From assembly GCA_936440205.1 (NCBI GenBank), contig OW387133.1, positions 64,914,374-64,978,373 of the forward strand: a stretch of 64,000 bases of DNA, read 5' to 3'. The position numbers and the translations under genes were made by a program. A model generated the notes under the pieces. The model ran no database searches. It had not been told where the DNA came from and was given only the letters and a program-made list of their open reading frames with translations. The first letter of the stretch is position 1. Each line of letters starts with the position of its first letter. Below are positions 45,901-58,135 of this stretch, in pieces. The stretch comes from Lepidonotus clava. Lineage: Eukaryota; Annelida; Polychaeta; Phyllodocida; Polynoidae.

Positions 45901-48900
45901 CATTGGTCACTGGTGGTAGAGGTAGGAGGGGCAAGTATCAGTGATTGACATCCAGTGTCCGTGGGTCCTATATATAGAGCTGACTCACAACTTGGGGGGG
46001 GGGGGGGGGGGGGGTGGTGGTGCCGGTCGCCGCTGGGCCGCCGCTGGGCCGCCACTGTGCCACCGCTGAGCCGGGACCGGTCTGCCGTCAATCTCCCACC
46101 AGATTTTAGGTTCAGCTAACCGCTGACGGGAGTTTTACACTGGGCGCGGCCATGTTATGGTATTCCTACGCGACGCTACCTTGATAGGGCTCACGGGGGA
46201 CAAGGGGCTGACCTGGCCTATTCAATAGCATTGTATGATAGGGTAATTACACTGTCATTTCTGAGCAACAAATATGGACTTTTAAAGGGTCCGGGCTGCC
46301 GCCGTCTGCTATCTGGGCCGGGCCGGGCGGGCCACCGCTGGGCCGGGGCGCTGCTGGGCCGGGCCGGGCCGGGCGGGCCACTGCCCGTCCGTCGCGGTAG
46401 GGGTGGGGGGTGGGGGGGGGGGGGGGTCAGCCGAGCAGTCTCAGTGAGCGGTGTCAGGTATTACATAATGCGTCGCGCACCCTGGGCAGGAGCCAAACTC
46501 ACAGCTGACAGGGAAACCACCCTCAAAGTCGCACGGCCTCTCACCCCCAAGCTGTCAAGTAGAGCTTCAGAAAACAGACCTCAAAGTCGCACAGACTCTC
46601 ACCATGACCTTGTGAAGTTACTCCCTACCTTAAATGCATGTGAATGAATATCTTTTGATTTGTTTATATAGAGTGGTTTCTGGGTAGGTCAAGGCCGCAC
46701 ATTTCTCCATACCAGTGGTATATGTTAATTACCACGGGGAACCAGTGTACCGTGACTTGTGCACCAGCTGACATGGGGGGGGGGGGGGGGGTAGAGGTAG
46801 GAGGGACAAGTATCAGTGATCCAGCGTCCGTGGTTCCTATATATAGAGGTATGTCACACACACACACACACACCACCACCACTAGTACTGCTGACACCCC
46901 CCTCCCTCCCTCCCTCCCCCTCCCTCCCACCAATCCCCCCTCCCCTCTAACATTTAAAAACCACCAACGCAACATCGGCCAGTTTCTGGCCGACAATCTT
47001 CAGATTTCTAGTTTGTCTCTTAACGCCATTATAGCAAAGAATGATTAGTTTACAAATGTTAAGGACAAAAAGAATTGTATCTCCTTGATATGTTTTTGTG
47101 CATAAAATTATATGAGATACTAGTATATAGCCCTACTATCTATAACACCATCATGTTGATTCTGGCCTTAAATGACCCCAGTGAATGGGCCCATGGATCA
47201 AGGGTCTTTGAAGCCAAATAAGATATATCACCTTCACACCTTCACAAAGATTTGACAGTACATTTCTACGATCTTAAAGGTGGAAGGATAATGTCTTGGA
47301 AATGTCATCTTTCTATTGAATCTAATTTACATTAAGCCAATTTTAAAAGACAGAAAGATCTAATCTGCTCCGATACTTTACAAAAGTACTTCCTTTCTAT
47401 TAGTGATGCACCATTTTATCCTGTAAGTTACATTGATAAGTCTTTTCTTTTTGTTAATATTATTTTGTTACCTGTGTTTGGAATTTACTGTATGCGCCCT
47501 ACCTTCACCAAGTTATTTTACCTGTTAAGTTGAACATTATTCTGTTACTGTTTTTATCTGTCAATTTCATAAGTTTAACAGATCATTTGTTCCCCTTGTT
47601 CGTTTTATAAAAATGGTATTTGTTTTTGTAGCCTCCACAGTGATCAGCCACTTCCCGCAGAATACAGTGGTTGAGGTGAATCAGACGGCCTTCCTGCCTT
47701 GTCAGGCCTCCTATAACCCCCTGCTCGACCTCACCTACATGTGGTACCACAACGGCCGACAGATCCACTTCATCCGCATCAAGTCACTCAGCAACGAGGT
47801 CTACATTCAAAGGGATAGGTAAGAGATTTGTTGGTTTAGTAAACTACTATTGTAGAAATAATGTATCGTATCCCCCAGCCTCAATGGCATGTGGTTTCTT
47901 GTGAAGTAAAATGTTCTCTTTGTAGTGTATCTCGTTGGTCATTGGGGAGTTATAACTGTTTTCACAATAAGATGTAACTGGAGAACATTTAACTGTATTT
48001 ATCAGAGTATATATGTAGCAATCAAACCCGGTACCAAAACCTGCCCCTTGGTGTGTGATGTTTGTATCTTCAAACTGCATGTGATGTTTTAAAGGTACTA
48101 TACGCGTGGCACAGGCATCAACCGTGGTGGTCTGCGGATAGATCGTGCCAAGTTTGAGCTGGCCGGACGCTACACCTGTGTAGCCCGCACAGCCTCAGAC
48201 CACATCGAGAAGTCAGCAGACCTGACCGTGACTGGCCCACCGGGCATGCCAGCCTCCATCTTTGGTGAACAGGTGACCGCTACCACCATCCTCATTCGCT
48301 GGGTGGAGGGCCCGGACCACGGCAGTCCCATCACCTCCTACATCATTGAGGGCTACAACATGCACCAAAAATACTGGACTGAGGTAAAGAACTTTTTCTA
48401 GAAAGAAAAGGATGGAAACATACACACAAATTTACCAATTTTCTTAATGCACTGTGGTCTATTAAAAAGAACACTTACAGATCTCCATATAAAAAACCGC
48501 CTGTATTTTAGCTTGGGCTCACAGTATAAAGATCTCAATATGTTTGTATGTATGGCGAAAGTTAACCATGAAGAAATTGTAAAACCCCAGTTATTGATAC
48601 TAGTATTTCCGATGCATTTTAACAGGTGAAGACCAACGTCATGGGCAAGGACATGCGAGAGAGGCGCACGCTGGTCACTGGCCTGTCGCCCTGGAGCGAG
48701 TACCTGTTCCGGATCAGGGCGGAGAACGAGAAGGGAATCGGTGAGCCAAGCTGGCCCTCGGAGCAGTACACCACAGACGAGATGGTACCCGAGAAGGCCC
48801 CTGAGAACGTGGGCGGGGGAGGCGGCAAAGTGGGCGACCTGGTCATTACCTGGGACCCGCTCGAACCTGCTGACCAGAACGGCGAGAATCTGTACTATAT

Positions 48901-51900
48901 CGTACACTACAAAAAGCGCTACATCATAGATGAGGAGTACACTGAGGTGAGGCAACTAGGATGTTACCTTGTCGGATTACCATCGAAATCAAAATTACCA
49001 GTCTAACGGTACCATATTCCCGGCACCTGCTTTTCAGCTTGCAATCCGCTGGCAAAAAACTCCAACACACACGTCACTTTGTTTTTCCTGAACATGATAG
49101 TCTTAAAGAGAGTCTCCAGCCTGCAGTACAGATGCATCACTCTATCGATTACACTTTTTAGGAGTAGATACCAAACTATTCGCTTTCAAAGTTCCAAGAT
49201 GGCAGCAAAACTGGATTATCGGTTCAATTCCCTGCTGCGTGACCCTGTCATTCATTTTCTAAATACATTTTAATGTTTCGACTGTTCTTGCTATGAATAT
49301 GACCATAACTATCGGAACGGCGCAAAAAACCCAATTACTCACTCGCTCCAAATTTTATGTGGATCCACATACACTACTTTTGGGCCTCAGTGCATGAGAT
49401 TTTCTATTGGAAAGAACTATATCGCAGCCAGCCTCCCCAATTTTATATGAAATTTTTACCCTCACAGGTGATAGTGCCGGGCGCAGAGAGTAATCGCTTC
49501 GTCGTGCTGGTCGGACAAAGTAATTACTACACCGAGTACGACGTGATGGTCCAAGCTGCCAACAACAAGGGGCTTGGGCCCAAATCGGACGCCGTTCCCA
49601 TTTACAGTGCCGAAGACAGTACGTACCTTTTGTGATACTGACCGAGCAAAGTTGTATGAATCCCCACATCTGACTTTGGCGGAAGTGTATGCCGAAGTAC
49701 ACCCAATACAAGTCAATGCTGTAGAATGTTATAAGTCTTTATTGATATGTTTATAAGGTTGATGTTTAGAACACCCGAATTTATATACTGATAAATTTAA
49801 GTTAACGTTTGCCACTCTATGACCTTATATAATGTTTTCCTTCAGTACCCATTGGTGTCGCCACGAACATCAGGTCGTTCCCCTACAACTCCACTGCACT
49901 ACGTGTTACATTTAACCCGGTGCCCAACGAGAGGGATACAATGAAAGGTGTTTTACTTGGATACAGGGTGAGCAGATACGTTATTCGTCTAATCTTTAAG
50001 AACCATATTTGTGAATATAAATGACTATATTAATAGTCATTTGGAAATAACAAAAGTTTAAAAACCGAACCAACAAAAGGTTTTACAGAAAAATACTTGA
50101 AAAGAAATTTCGGTTGTAGGTGATATACGCTTGGCTAGTAAAGAAAGGGACAATTCTAATATTTAGACAAGTGACATGATAATGTACATAGTCTACCTTG
50201 CAAACTGACCCTTTATATATAACGAATAACCTAAACTTCAATGTACTTTCACCCATGCAGTACCGGTTATGTGTCCTATGTCCATATTTGACTGCCCTAC
50301 TTTCCCTCCTTTTTCTATCGTCTTAAGGGACAGTTGAGAATATTTTAAAACTTGATATCCGTAAATTTTGTTTGATTTTTAATAATGAGTGACTATTCAA
50401 TATTGTTTCTGCCTCTTATATAGATTAACTACTGGAAAGAAGTAGGAGAGGACGAGACGATGTCTATCTACAATGTTATTCCCGGCCAGACGGACACCGG
50501 TTTGGTCATAGGCCTCGAGCCCCATACTTATTACTACGTGAACGTCCAGGTCTTCAACTCCGCCGGCAACGGTCCCAAGAGCCAAGATTACCTAGAAGAA
50601 ACACTTCGGGCTGGTATGTTTTGATAGTGATAATGATCAACGAAACGGCCGTCATATAATCTATTATGAATTTAGATTACTGGGTTAAGATTGATTAATA
50701 CAACCTTTAGTCATATTTTTCTATCAAAATTGTCTATCTGTTCTAAAGGCTTTGAACTTTGATATTTTTGAGAACCACCCAACAAGTGTAGCGCTGGATG
50801 TTTGAATTGAGGTCTGTTGGAAGTCTATGGAGCGTTTTATTTGATTTGTAACGCATGATCATAGATAATACTCGTCATATCTTCTTGATTACTCTTGTAT
50901 TTTTAACCACAGCCCCTATGAACCAGCCCACAGAAGTTCATGTCAAAGTGGTCGACCACGATTCAGTGGCTGTAGACTGGCGAGGTGTCAGCACAGGAAT
51001 CGAAGAAGAACCTTTACAGGGATACATGGTAGGTGTTTTTGAAACATCTAGTTTTAATCGTTCCTTAAAAGCGGGAAAAAATAATAATTTAGAGACTTAT
51101 GTAAAGTAATATATATATAATCTTAAGCGTAATTTGTTTTCGTTGTATTTCACTGCTAAACCAGCAAGGGCTACATTTTCGCAACCAAACAAGCTAATCA
51201 TGTTTATTTTGATAATGTCCAATCACAAGCAAATCCATCCACCACAAATAATTGTCATGTTATTACAGACTTTCTTTTGCAGTTTCTTTCCTATTTTAGG
51301 ACATTCTAGAAACCAGATTTAAAAAAAACATGTACTCCCATTTTCATTTAGGTCCGGATCTGGCAACAAGGCGAATCTATCTACTTTCCTACAGATTATG
51401 ATTCAGAAAAGAAAACACATTACACAATCGACGACCTTGAGCAGAACGTCTTTTACAACCTACGTATCTTTGGGTACAGTCGGGGAGGCCAAGGTCTCAT
51501 GAGCTCTCCCACAGTGCAGTTTATCCTAGGACAATCCTGCAGGGTATTTGAAGGTTCGTATATATTAGATCTACAGTAAAACTGAATTGTGTTTTAAAGA
51601 TATAAAACATGGCCTTATGTAAAATAGGATATTGAAGGTTCATTTTACAACACTATGATATGGTACTGAATGTGGTATTCTTTAGATCTACTTGTTTTTG
51701 CAGAGAAAACACTCTGAAAACTGCAGTAGGTTTAAAAAAACTTTTTTTTTCTGCACAAGATAGAATCCACTAAATTGTGGGTGGTCCAGATCGTGGTCAG
51801 GATAAGGTACAAGTTCCTTGACAAAGTGGCTCTCATTATGAAGATTGATTGCACTTTTTGTTGCAATGTGAGATGTCTTTTTTGGCAATGTAAATTCTGT

Positions 51901-52956
51901 CAACTCTGGTCAGGGCAATTAGAAATGTGACATGACATTGTGATGGTGTAACAGATGTGTCTGAGTCATCATCATGTTTAAAGCTTTACAACGCATGTCA
52001 CACAGGTGTTTTTTTTTTTTATAGCAAGTCCATCCTTCCAGTGGCGACTCAGTTAATAGTCTTGAATGTCTTGAATTAATTATTTTTTATTGAAGTATAT
52101 AGTAGGTTTATATAAAAAACATTTCCCCCCTGGTTTGATCTATAATATTTTGTGGTCTCTCCTCACAGCATAACCATTGTAATATGGCAATATCGTTCTT
52201 GTTGAAATCATAATAATACTTTAAATGTGACATTGAACAAAATTGAAACCTTTAGCGGCTATACGAATTGTGGATAGTTCATGAAGGAACGTTCAGAAGA
52301 ATTAGAAAAGGATGTTGGCTAATAATATATAATCATTAATTCAGGGTGTTTTGTGTGTATCATTTTTGACACGGATTGGTAGTAGCATCGATATAAGATG
52401 AATTTGCTTGACATTTAAGGATAGAGTAGGGGGATCAGCATCCAATCTGCATCAGTTGTGTGTGTTTTGTCATAACTGTTGTTCCTTTCCCTTTTCAAAC
52501 ATTTTATATCAAATGAAAGCTGAATACATCAGCCATTAAATGATATCACTCATATAATAATTTCATTTAGGGATCAAAACTGAAAGAATGTGTTAAAGTA
52601 AAAAGAATGATATTTTAACTTTTATTTTTTGAACACAGATTTCTCACTTAAAAATGCTTTAATGATTAGAAAACTTGTCAATCACATCAAAAATATTCTT
52701 CCATTGGGAACCTTCTCAAAATGTTTAATTATGTCTTAGTTGTTTTTTATCATATTATAAAACGTAAGAAATGTGAGAAAATAATTTAAATTAGTGCTTC
52801 ATATAAAGGCCATTCCAACCCCCTATCCTTTATGATATCTTTTTTCCAGCATCACCTGATAAGCGGTTTATCTACACCTGTGGCGGTAGCATCACTCATG
52901 CATCATACCTTCTGTTGGCTCTTGGCGTACTCGTACACTATTTAACACAACGATGA
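36902..52956 (+). CDS. Cont: Contactin-like GPI-anchored adhesion protein with C-type lectin domain
   Basis: Twenty-one coding exons, all with GT donors and AG acceptors, join in frame to 3729 nt (1242 residues plus stop). Domain order: signal peptide (1-24), C-type lectin domain (~27-165), six Ig domains (~195-770), four FN3 domains (~775-1200) and a C-terminal GPI signal (~1207-1242). This is the layout of Drosophila Contactin, a neural and septate-junction adhesion molecule that works at the outer cell surface with Neurexin IV and Neuroglian. Vertebrate contactins lack the lectin domain. An alternative start at 36917 (AAGATGG) has a better Kozak context and would give 1237 residues. The exons show no breaks. 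Three repeat insertions sit in introns (38424, 42142, 45713). A candidate poly(A) signal lies about 2 kb downstream. Confidence 0.95.
38424..38851. repeat. Dispersed repeat R2, copy B (contactin intron 1)
   Basis: Matches 27423-27986 over most of its length with a shorter middle. Both copies begin GGAGTCCCTAGTTATATCTA and end near 'TTTTGCTTCTTGTT'. It lies in the 2.8 kb first coding intron, which shows nothing else recognisable. Confidence 0.8.
39787..41554 (+). CDS. Cont: Contactin exons: C-type lectin domain
   Basis: Exons 39787-39878, 40263-40348, 40835-40992 and 41444-41554 join in phases 0, 2 and 1. The domain shows DCPNPWL, KCYKF, QDCA, GAALISINSATEHEF, DWFTSGRR, FFWEGDGTE, an EPGD box near the EPN/QPD position, and LPYVCEI at the end. 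The WND calcium motif is replaced by HWFLRS and the usual second cysteine of the long-loop pair is not evident, so classical calcium-dependent sugar binding is unlikely. This agrees with the lectin domain of insect contactins. Confidence 0.9.
41803..44542 (+). CDS. Cont: Contactin exons: Ig domains 1-3
   Basis: Exons 41803-41984, 42615-42867, 43384-43602, 43807-43912 and 44349-44542. Each Ig domain shows the cysteine pair and core tryptophan: ELECVAEG...YKWFKE...GNYQCVAQN; GIECNPPK...YSWYKD...GNYHCLVSS; RMECFALG...YTWSRDDG...GRYRCTVSR. All three domains are split by introns between their two cysteines. The second intron of the group carries a 377 bp MITE. Confidence 0.93.
42142..42518. mobile_element. 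CAGGGTGTC MITE in a contactin intron, 6 bp target duplication
   Basis: Ends CAGGGTGTC (42142-42150) and GACACCCTG (42510-42518) are perfect inverted copies. GAAATA flanks both sides (42136-42141 and 42519-42524). 'AGGTCTTGTAAGGTCTTA'-like words lie inside the left end. It has no coding capacity and sits within the intron between the two halves of Ig1. Confidence 0.85.
44807..48383 (+). CDS. Cont: Contactin exons: Ig domains 4-6
   Basis: Exons 44807-45094 (whole Ig4), 45389-45667 (whole Ig5), 47632-47818 and the first part of 48095-48383 (Ig6). Motifs are LRWLCIANGKPAPTYSWY...GMYQCAAAN; VTIICQPES...KEWKKDG...GVYTCVATN; AFLPCQAS...YMWYHNG...GRYTCVART. Ig4 and Ig5 are single-exon domains bounded by phase 1 introns. 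The intron between Ig5 and Ig6 holds the R3 repeat. These exons are clearly richer in GC than the lectin-domain exons. Confidence 0.93.
45713..46974. repeat. Dispersed GC-rich repeat R3, copy B (contactin intron)
   Basis: The 1.26 kb copy shares its left 200 bp with 29091 onward and its pyrimidine-rich right part with 29450-29525. TGTTGCATTGGT at the left and ACCAACGCAACA at the right form near-perfect inverted ends. A ~80 bp block (GTAGAGGTAGGAGGG...CCTATATATAGAG) occurs twice, at 45908-45988 and 46791-46850. A 21-G run (45994-46014), GGGCCGGGCC repeats and a (CA)n tract are inside. The reading frames here are low-complexity shadows. Confidence 0.7.
48095..51553 (+). CDS. Cont: Contactin exons: four fibronectin type III domains
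   Basis: Exons 48095-48383, 48626-48946, 49468-49618, 49846-49967, 50424-50613, 50913-51028 and 51352-51553. FN3 hallmarks are visible in each: ILIRWVEGPDHGSPITSYII with LSPWSEYLFRIRAENEKGIG; LVITWDPLEPADQNG with YYTEYDVMVQAANNKGLG; LRVTFNPVP with LEPHTYYYVNVQVFNSAGNG; VAVDWRGVS with LEQNVFYNLRIFGYSRGG. Each domain is split near its middle, the classic FN3 intron position. Confidence 0.93.
52850..52956 (+). CDS. Cont: Contactin last exon: GPI-anchor signal and stop
   Basis: The exon follows the acceptor TTTTTTCCAG. It encodes ...FIYTCGGSITHASYLLLALG and continues to the stop with a hydrophobic stretch (YLLLALGVLVHYL) that lacks a following charged cytoplasmic tail. Small residues GGS before the hydrophobic part are a plausible GPI attachment site. 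This supports a lipid-anchored, not transmembrane, protein. Confidence 0.88.
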
Positions 52957-55246
52957 TCATCGTGTCAAAGGTAATGAAGGTCTTTGTAGCTAAGACCTGC
53001 TGCCATTTGGGTACACATTGAAGTAACCTTTGAATGTCCCGTTTTAAGCCTTTTTCAAATCTATTCTTGCATTCCAGATGCACGAGAAACTCTTCTCTTA
53101 TAACGTCTCTGTAACGATAGCTTACTACTCTCCTAGCCTGTTATACTACGAGTTTGAAAATTTATGCCCGCATATCGTCAGATTTATTATGTGGCGTATC
53201 GTCTCTAGTGAAATTATACAAATATTTCGCCTAGGTGGTAATATTCCAGACTAAACCCAACAAAGTTGCCCCTACTTGAATAGTCAAACGGACTTTGAGA
53301 TGAACTCAGTCATAGTAGAGTTTTAATTTATATCCTTGAAACTAATCATAGAATCATTGAATAATCATAGAATTCGGTTTGAAATTTCAGTATCATGCCA
53401 TGTTGGAAATTTCTCTGTAAATTCGGCACAAATATTTATTATTAATTCTTTCAGGAGTCCCTGTCGAGAAGTTTTTCATCATTTTAGTGGATGATAACTG
53501 ATCGACCTCGAAGTGGCCTTAGGACTTGCAGTCCATTGTCTATAGCTACCCATCAATTGTATGCAGTATGTTGCACATTCCGACGGGATCTTTGTTAAAC
53601 TGTAAATAATGCTGGTTGTAAATACTCGGAACCAATTACGAATCATTACATATAAAAGAATCAATGGAAAGTTTCCAATCAGGAAAAAATGCCCACCTAG
53701 GCACACGTTGTAATATCATATCGAGATTCACTTGTATATTTACAGAAAATGCTCTTCCTTGCTGACCCTAGAGAAGCTAACACTTTACCGATATTCCATC
53801 TTAAGGCCACGTTTCTCGTGCCGATGTGACCTTGAAACATCCTAGCAATCCAACATAAAACGGGTTTACGGTGTTTTTCGAAAGAGACACATGGCGAAAA
53901 GAAGCCGTGCATTGATCCATGATAGAGATGTGTTGTTGGAAAATAAGAGAAAAAGCTGCTGATGTTAGTATCGCATAATTCCTTTTATATCTTTACTGAG
54001 AGAGCAGCCGTTAGATCTACGTGTAAGATACGATGTGATTATGAGAACAATACAAATCCGGTTATACAGAGATGCCATTTTTCCTACTTTTGTAGGAAAT
54101 CCTACTTTTTGGTTATTTTGGATTTAACAACCAATCTTTCCTACACTATTTTAATATCAGTTTCAGAGTATTTTGTCTTAGTTCAAGTTATTCAAATACA
54201 AATTCGATTTCCCTCCTAGTTGCATCTAGAAAAAAGTATTTCCTACTTTTTCATCAGTCGGGAGTGGCATATCCAATTAAGAACCATATATACATTCCAA
54301 ATGAGTTTACAGACCTGGTTAGTGAGATTTCTGTCATTTATATGACTAGTGATATTGTTAAATATTCTCTTTGTTGCAAAGCGTTCGTCAGCTGAGTTAA
54401 ACCATTTGGGAAATCTTCAAACATTCCATACTGCCTCGGAAAATGTTTTACTTTATAAACATTCCTCATATCAAAGATTTCCTATTTTACTGTTTTTACT
54501 TGTACTATAACGTTACACATTGTCCAAAAAGTATCACGATGTGCTAATCAAAATATTGTGTACATTCCATTACATCGAAGGATGGAAAGATGGCTTATCC
54601 TATGCCCGTATTACGAATTTTCTTGAGTGTACCAAGGCGTCCGAGTTATTCACATGATTTTTATGAGGTATCGTTATGGGTGAAAGAATTGACGCCTTTT
54701 AAGCAATGTAAGCTAATCCTTGTACTGATGGTTATTAATGAGACCCCCGCCCCCTTCTTTTTTTCATCTCATTATTACTTGCGTCATTCACAAATCACAA
54801 TTATGTATCATTGAATTGTATTGCGTAAAGTACTCTGAAAAATAATACAAAATTTCTATTAATTGACTGGGGGGATCTATGTTAAATAACATTTTCCTTT
54901 TTTATTGTATAAAGTATATAGACCAAATAAATTTGATATGAAAAAATCAAACAATCTTACTTTATATTTTGCAATTACTTGAAATAGCATTACTTTGAGA
55001 TTTGTCTAAAATTCAAATTTGTCCAGACCGATTGAATTGGCCACGATGAAACAATGTTTCCTACTATATAACCATAAGTTATATCACAAAGAACAAAATG
55101 TGAACATCTTTATTCCCCGATTGAGGTAGATTTATTGCAACGAAACACTCGTAGAACAGTAAGATATTGAAAAATATGTGGCTGGACCAGCATTGAGACT
55201 TCTAGACATAAACCTACCACAAGGATTGGACATGTATAGATTGCAA
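52957..55246. other. Contactin 3' untranslated/intergenic region
   Basis: AT-rich, without a recognisable gene. AATAAA at 54926-54931 is a candidate + strand poly(A) signal, about 2 kb after the contactin stop. Nothing decides whether it is used. Confidence 0.35.
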
Positions 55247-55748
55247 CAGGGTTCCCACGCTGCTCTTAAATTAATTTTCTCAAATTAAAGGCCTTAAAAA
55301 GGACTTAAATTTTACAGTTTTGTAGCTAGAGGTCTTAAAAAGGTCTTAAATTTAATTTTTCGATAAGTTAAAATGAAGTACATGAAAATTAGGAATCTAA
55401 CTTTCAAATGAGTACACTTAATTGAAATTTAAATCACATGATATATTTTGCAATGTTTCTTTGCACGTGGTCGATAGGTCTTAAGCCCGATACCCACTAG
55501 GCGACTTGGGCCTCGCCACTGTCAGTATGGTATATTGAAATGTACATGTTTGATCTGAGTCGCTGGGAGAATCGCCCGACGATTTACCCAGCAACTTAGA
55601 TCAAACATGTACATTTCAACATACCATACTGACTGCGGCGAGGCCCAAATCGCCTAGTGGGTATGGGGCTTAAATTTGTCCAAATACAGGTCTTAAATTG
55701 GTCTTGAAAAGGTCTTGAATTGTTTTTCAAAAATGCGCGGGAACCCTG
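55247..55748. mobile_element. CAGGGTTCCC...GGGAACCCTG element with AGGTCTTAAATT words
   Basis: The ends CAGGGTTCCCACGC and GCGCGGGAACCCTG are inverted copies with one change. 'AGGTCTTAAA' words lie inside both ends. A 185 bp foldback MITE is inserted in it. The flanks (TTGCAA and TGGAAG) show no duplication, so it is older than its relatives or one flank has changed. Confidence 0.75.
55485..55669. mobile_element. 185 bp foldback MITE with TTAA target duplication
   Basis: Nearly the whole element is an inverted repeat: ~90 bp arms from GCCCGATACCCACTAGGCGA (left) and GCCCCATACCCACTAGGCGA (right, reverse complement), with few mismatches and almost no loop. TTAA flanks it at 55481-55484 and 55670-55673. 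It interrupts an AGGTCTTAAATT word of the surrounding element. Confidence 0.92.
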
Positions 55749-58079
55749 TGGAAGATGGGTGCATGTAATATCGACGACTTCTGATTTGGACCAAGAAAGG
55801 GCCTCAACACATAATTGTTGTCAATATCGATATCAAACGCATTTGACTAATTGTTACTCTCCTGATAGATTAGAAACGGTATATCCTTAACCAGCTATTT
55901 CGAAGACAATGAAGACAACCAGTTTTATAATTGACTGGTAGTCATCATCGTATTTGTAAAGAAACACATGGTATTTCTCGGTGGGTAAATACATGCCCAG
56001 CAGTTCGAACTGATCAAACTCCCTGTCACAGAGCTTTTCTTAACTTCTCTGTGAACGAAATGGGTGCCCACACTGGTCTTATTATGTATTCCATTATTTT
56101 TCCAATTGGCAAGACCATAGCAAACACTTACATTTTAAGTGATAAATTCTTATTTCTAGAACCAAGTGAAGGTTACAACATTAGGGATAAGTTCAACGTC
56201 AGTAATTATTTATTCATTTAATGTTAAGGTAATAAATCAGATTTGCGCGATCTAGGTGTTTGAACGTCATGTTATGACAATCCGGAACACGCTAATATAC
56301 ACGTACCTAATTTTTGGTGGACCTTGTCAAGATTGTTAAAATTAATGTCTTATTTCATCAGTAACCAGTCTTAGGAAGATACTTTAACTTTTTTACTGTT
56401 CCCAAAAAGGCTTGAGCACTGTGGTAGTACGGATATAGGCCTAGGGCAATGAGAGATTCGGGACGAGGGGATGAACCTGAGATCAGGTCCCCATGACGAC
56501 AGCGAGGTTAGGGAATGTAACATGGGAACCGTTGATACTGTAACGAGCTCAGAGAACTAGTTTTTGCTCACGACTTTTCGTGCTAGAGATGTTACTTTCT
56601 TTCCAATTATTTCAAACATCTTTTCTATAGTAGAGTACATCACGTATCACAGAAAAGGTCAAATCCTTTTCACCATCGAAGTTTTCAATAAAGTTGATAT
56701 GTGTACCCCTGAAAAAAGATGCATGGAAATGCAATTCATGATATATTGGACAATAATCTATCAGTATTTTATTTTCATAATCATGATGTGTTTAGAATAT
56801 CTCCCTCGCGAAGATAACCGTTTCTTCTGCATGAAATCCATTTACATCAAAGTATAAGTTACCAAAAGGTTTTGAATCGTAGTGTAATAGTTTCCAAAGA
56901 CGTTCTAAATTCAGTTTCTACATCAATTACAATCACCTAACGGATTGGATCCATTAAAACAAACTTGAACTTACCTCTGTATCGTTGCACACGAGTGAGC
57001 ACGGATGGTGCGATAGATGTGTCACCATGATAAGGGCAACTGTTGCTGGGAAAACGGAAAATCATCATTTTTTTCAGGTGTTCTTCCCAAAAATGAAAAA
57101 GAGAACTATTTTGTTCAAAAAGAAAAGCAGGTATTGCTCTATTAATAGCACGCTGAAGGATATCATGTAGCTTTTCACATCATGTAGCTGTTTCCATTAT
57201 TAGTTTCTTTGAAAGGTCTTATGATGTACGAGGTTTTTCTTGTAGGCATACATCTGCCCCTATATAATTGCATATAATTTGAATTACTGTAACTAACCTA
57301 GAAAATAACATAATATTCAATACACCAATATAGGCGATCGATTATCTAGACTCCTAGACTTTAATCGATTATTTGTTCTATTCTACACAAAGGCTTAAAC
57401 CTTCCAATGAGGAACGATATATTGAAATTCACCATTAAACGCTTTCCTGGAGGCAAGCCGACGAGACGTAAATTAGGGCACCTTCTCATGACGGTGACAT
57501 GCATGGTTCTACAAGTAAAGCACTTAAATTTGATAATCAAAGAAAACGTCTAACGGTAATTTAAAATAACAAAAAAAACTCAAAACCTGATTTATAGATA
57601 ATGTGAAAAGTGCGATTTTGAAACTATGGCCAATTACCCCCCCCCCCCCCCCCCTCCCCGCTATATGACAGCTTAGCAGTAGCTTGTTTGGAATACCTTC
57701 TGAAAAAAATGTCATTTTCACTTGCAGAAATACTTTACTGGAAGGAATGTGTTTCTATTTAATTCACCAGGGGGCGCCACACCCTAATGAAAAAGGTCTC
57801 TTGCTCGAGAGAAATTGTTATTCTCTTGAATACACAAATGCCTAAACACAAGAAAACTATAGGAAGGTATTACAGTTGGAAGATACCGGAAGATTTTACA
57901 GTTGTTTTATTATAGGAGGCCGGAAAGATGGTGGTGGTACATCTATTCATTTCGGGTAACAAATCAAGAGTGTTTAGAAGATGTTATATTTGTTCTATAA
58001 ATGTATTATTTATCACTGACTGCACTAGGTCATGGCATGTCCGTAAAAAAAACCTGAAAACTTGGTGAAATTGTCGTGG
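55749..58079. other. Intergenic stretch
   Basis: No gene or RNA is recognised. AT-rich, with an 18-C run at 57637-57654. Confidence 0.4.
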
Positions 58080-58085
58080 TTTATT
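58080..58085 (-). terminator. Poly(A) signal of the CaRF-like gene
   Basis: Minus-strand AATAAA about 50 nt after the stop codon of the last exon, a normal position for a cleavage/polyadenylation signal. Confidence 0.6.
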
Positions 58086-58135
58086 GTCAGACTTTGTTAT
58101 AGAACGGGTATGACATTTATCTGACATCGCAGGCT

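Noticed and set aside
45717-46974. Solo LTR (TG...CA ends with TATA box)
   Set aside because: Homology with the other copy extends left beyond the TG, and the flanks show no short duplication.
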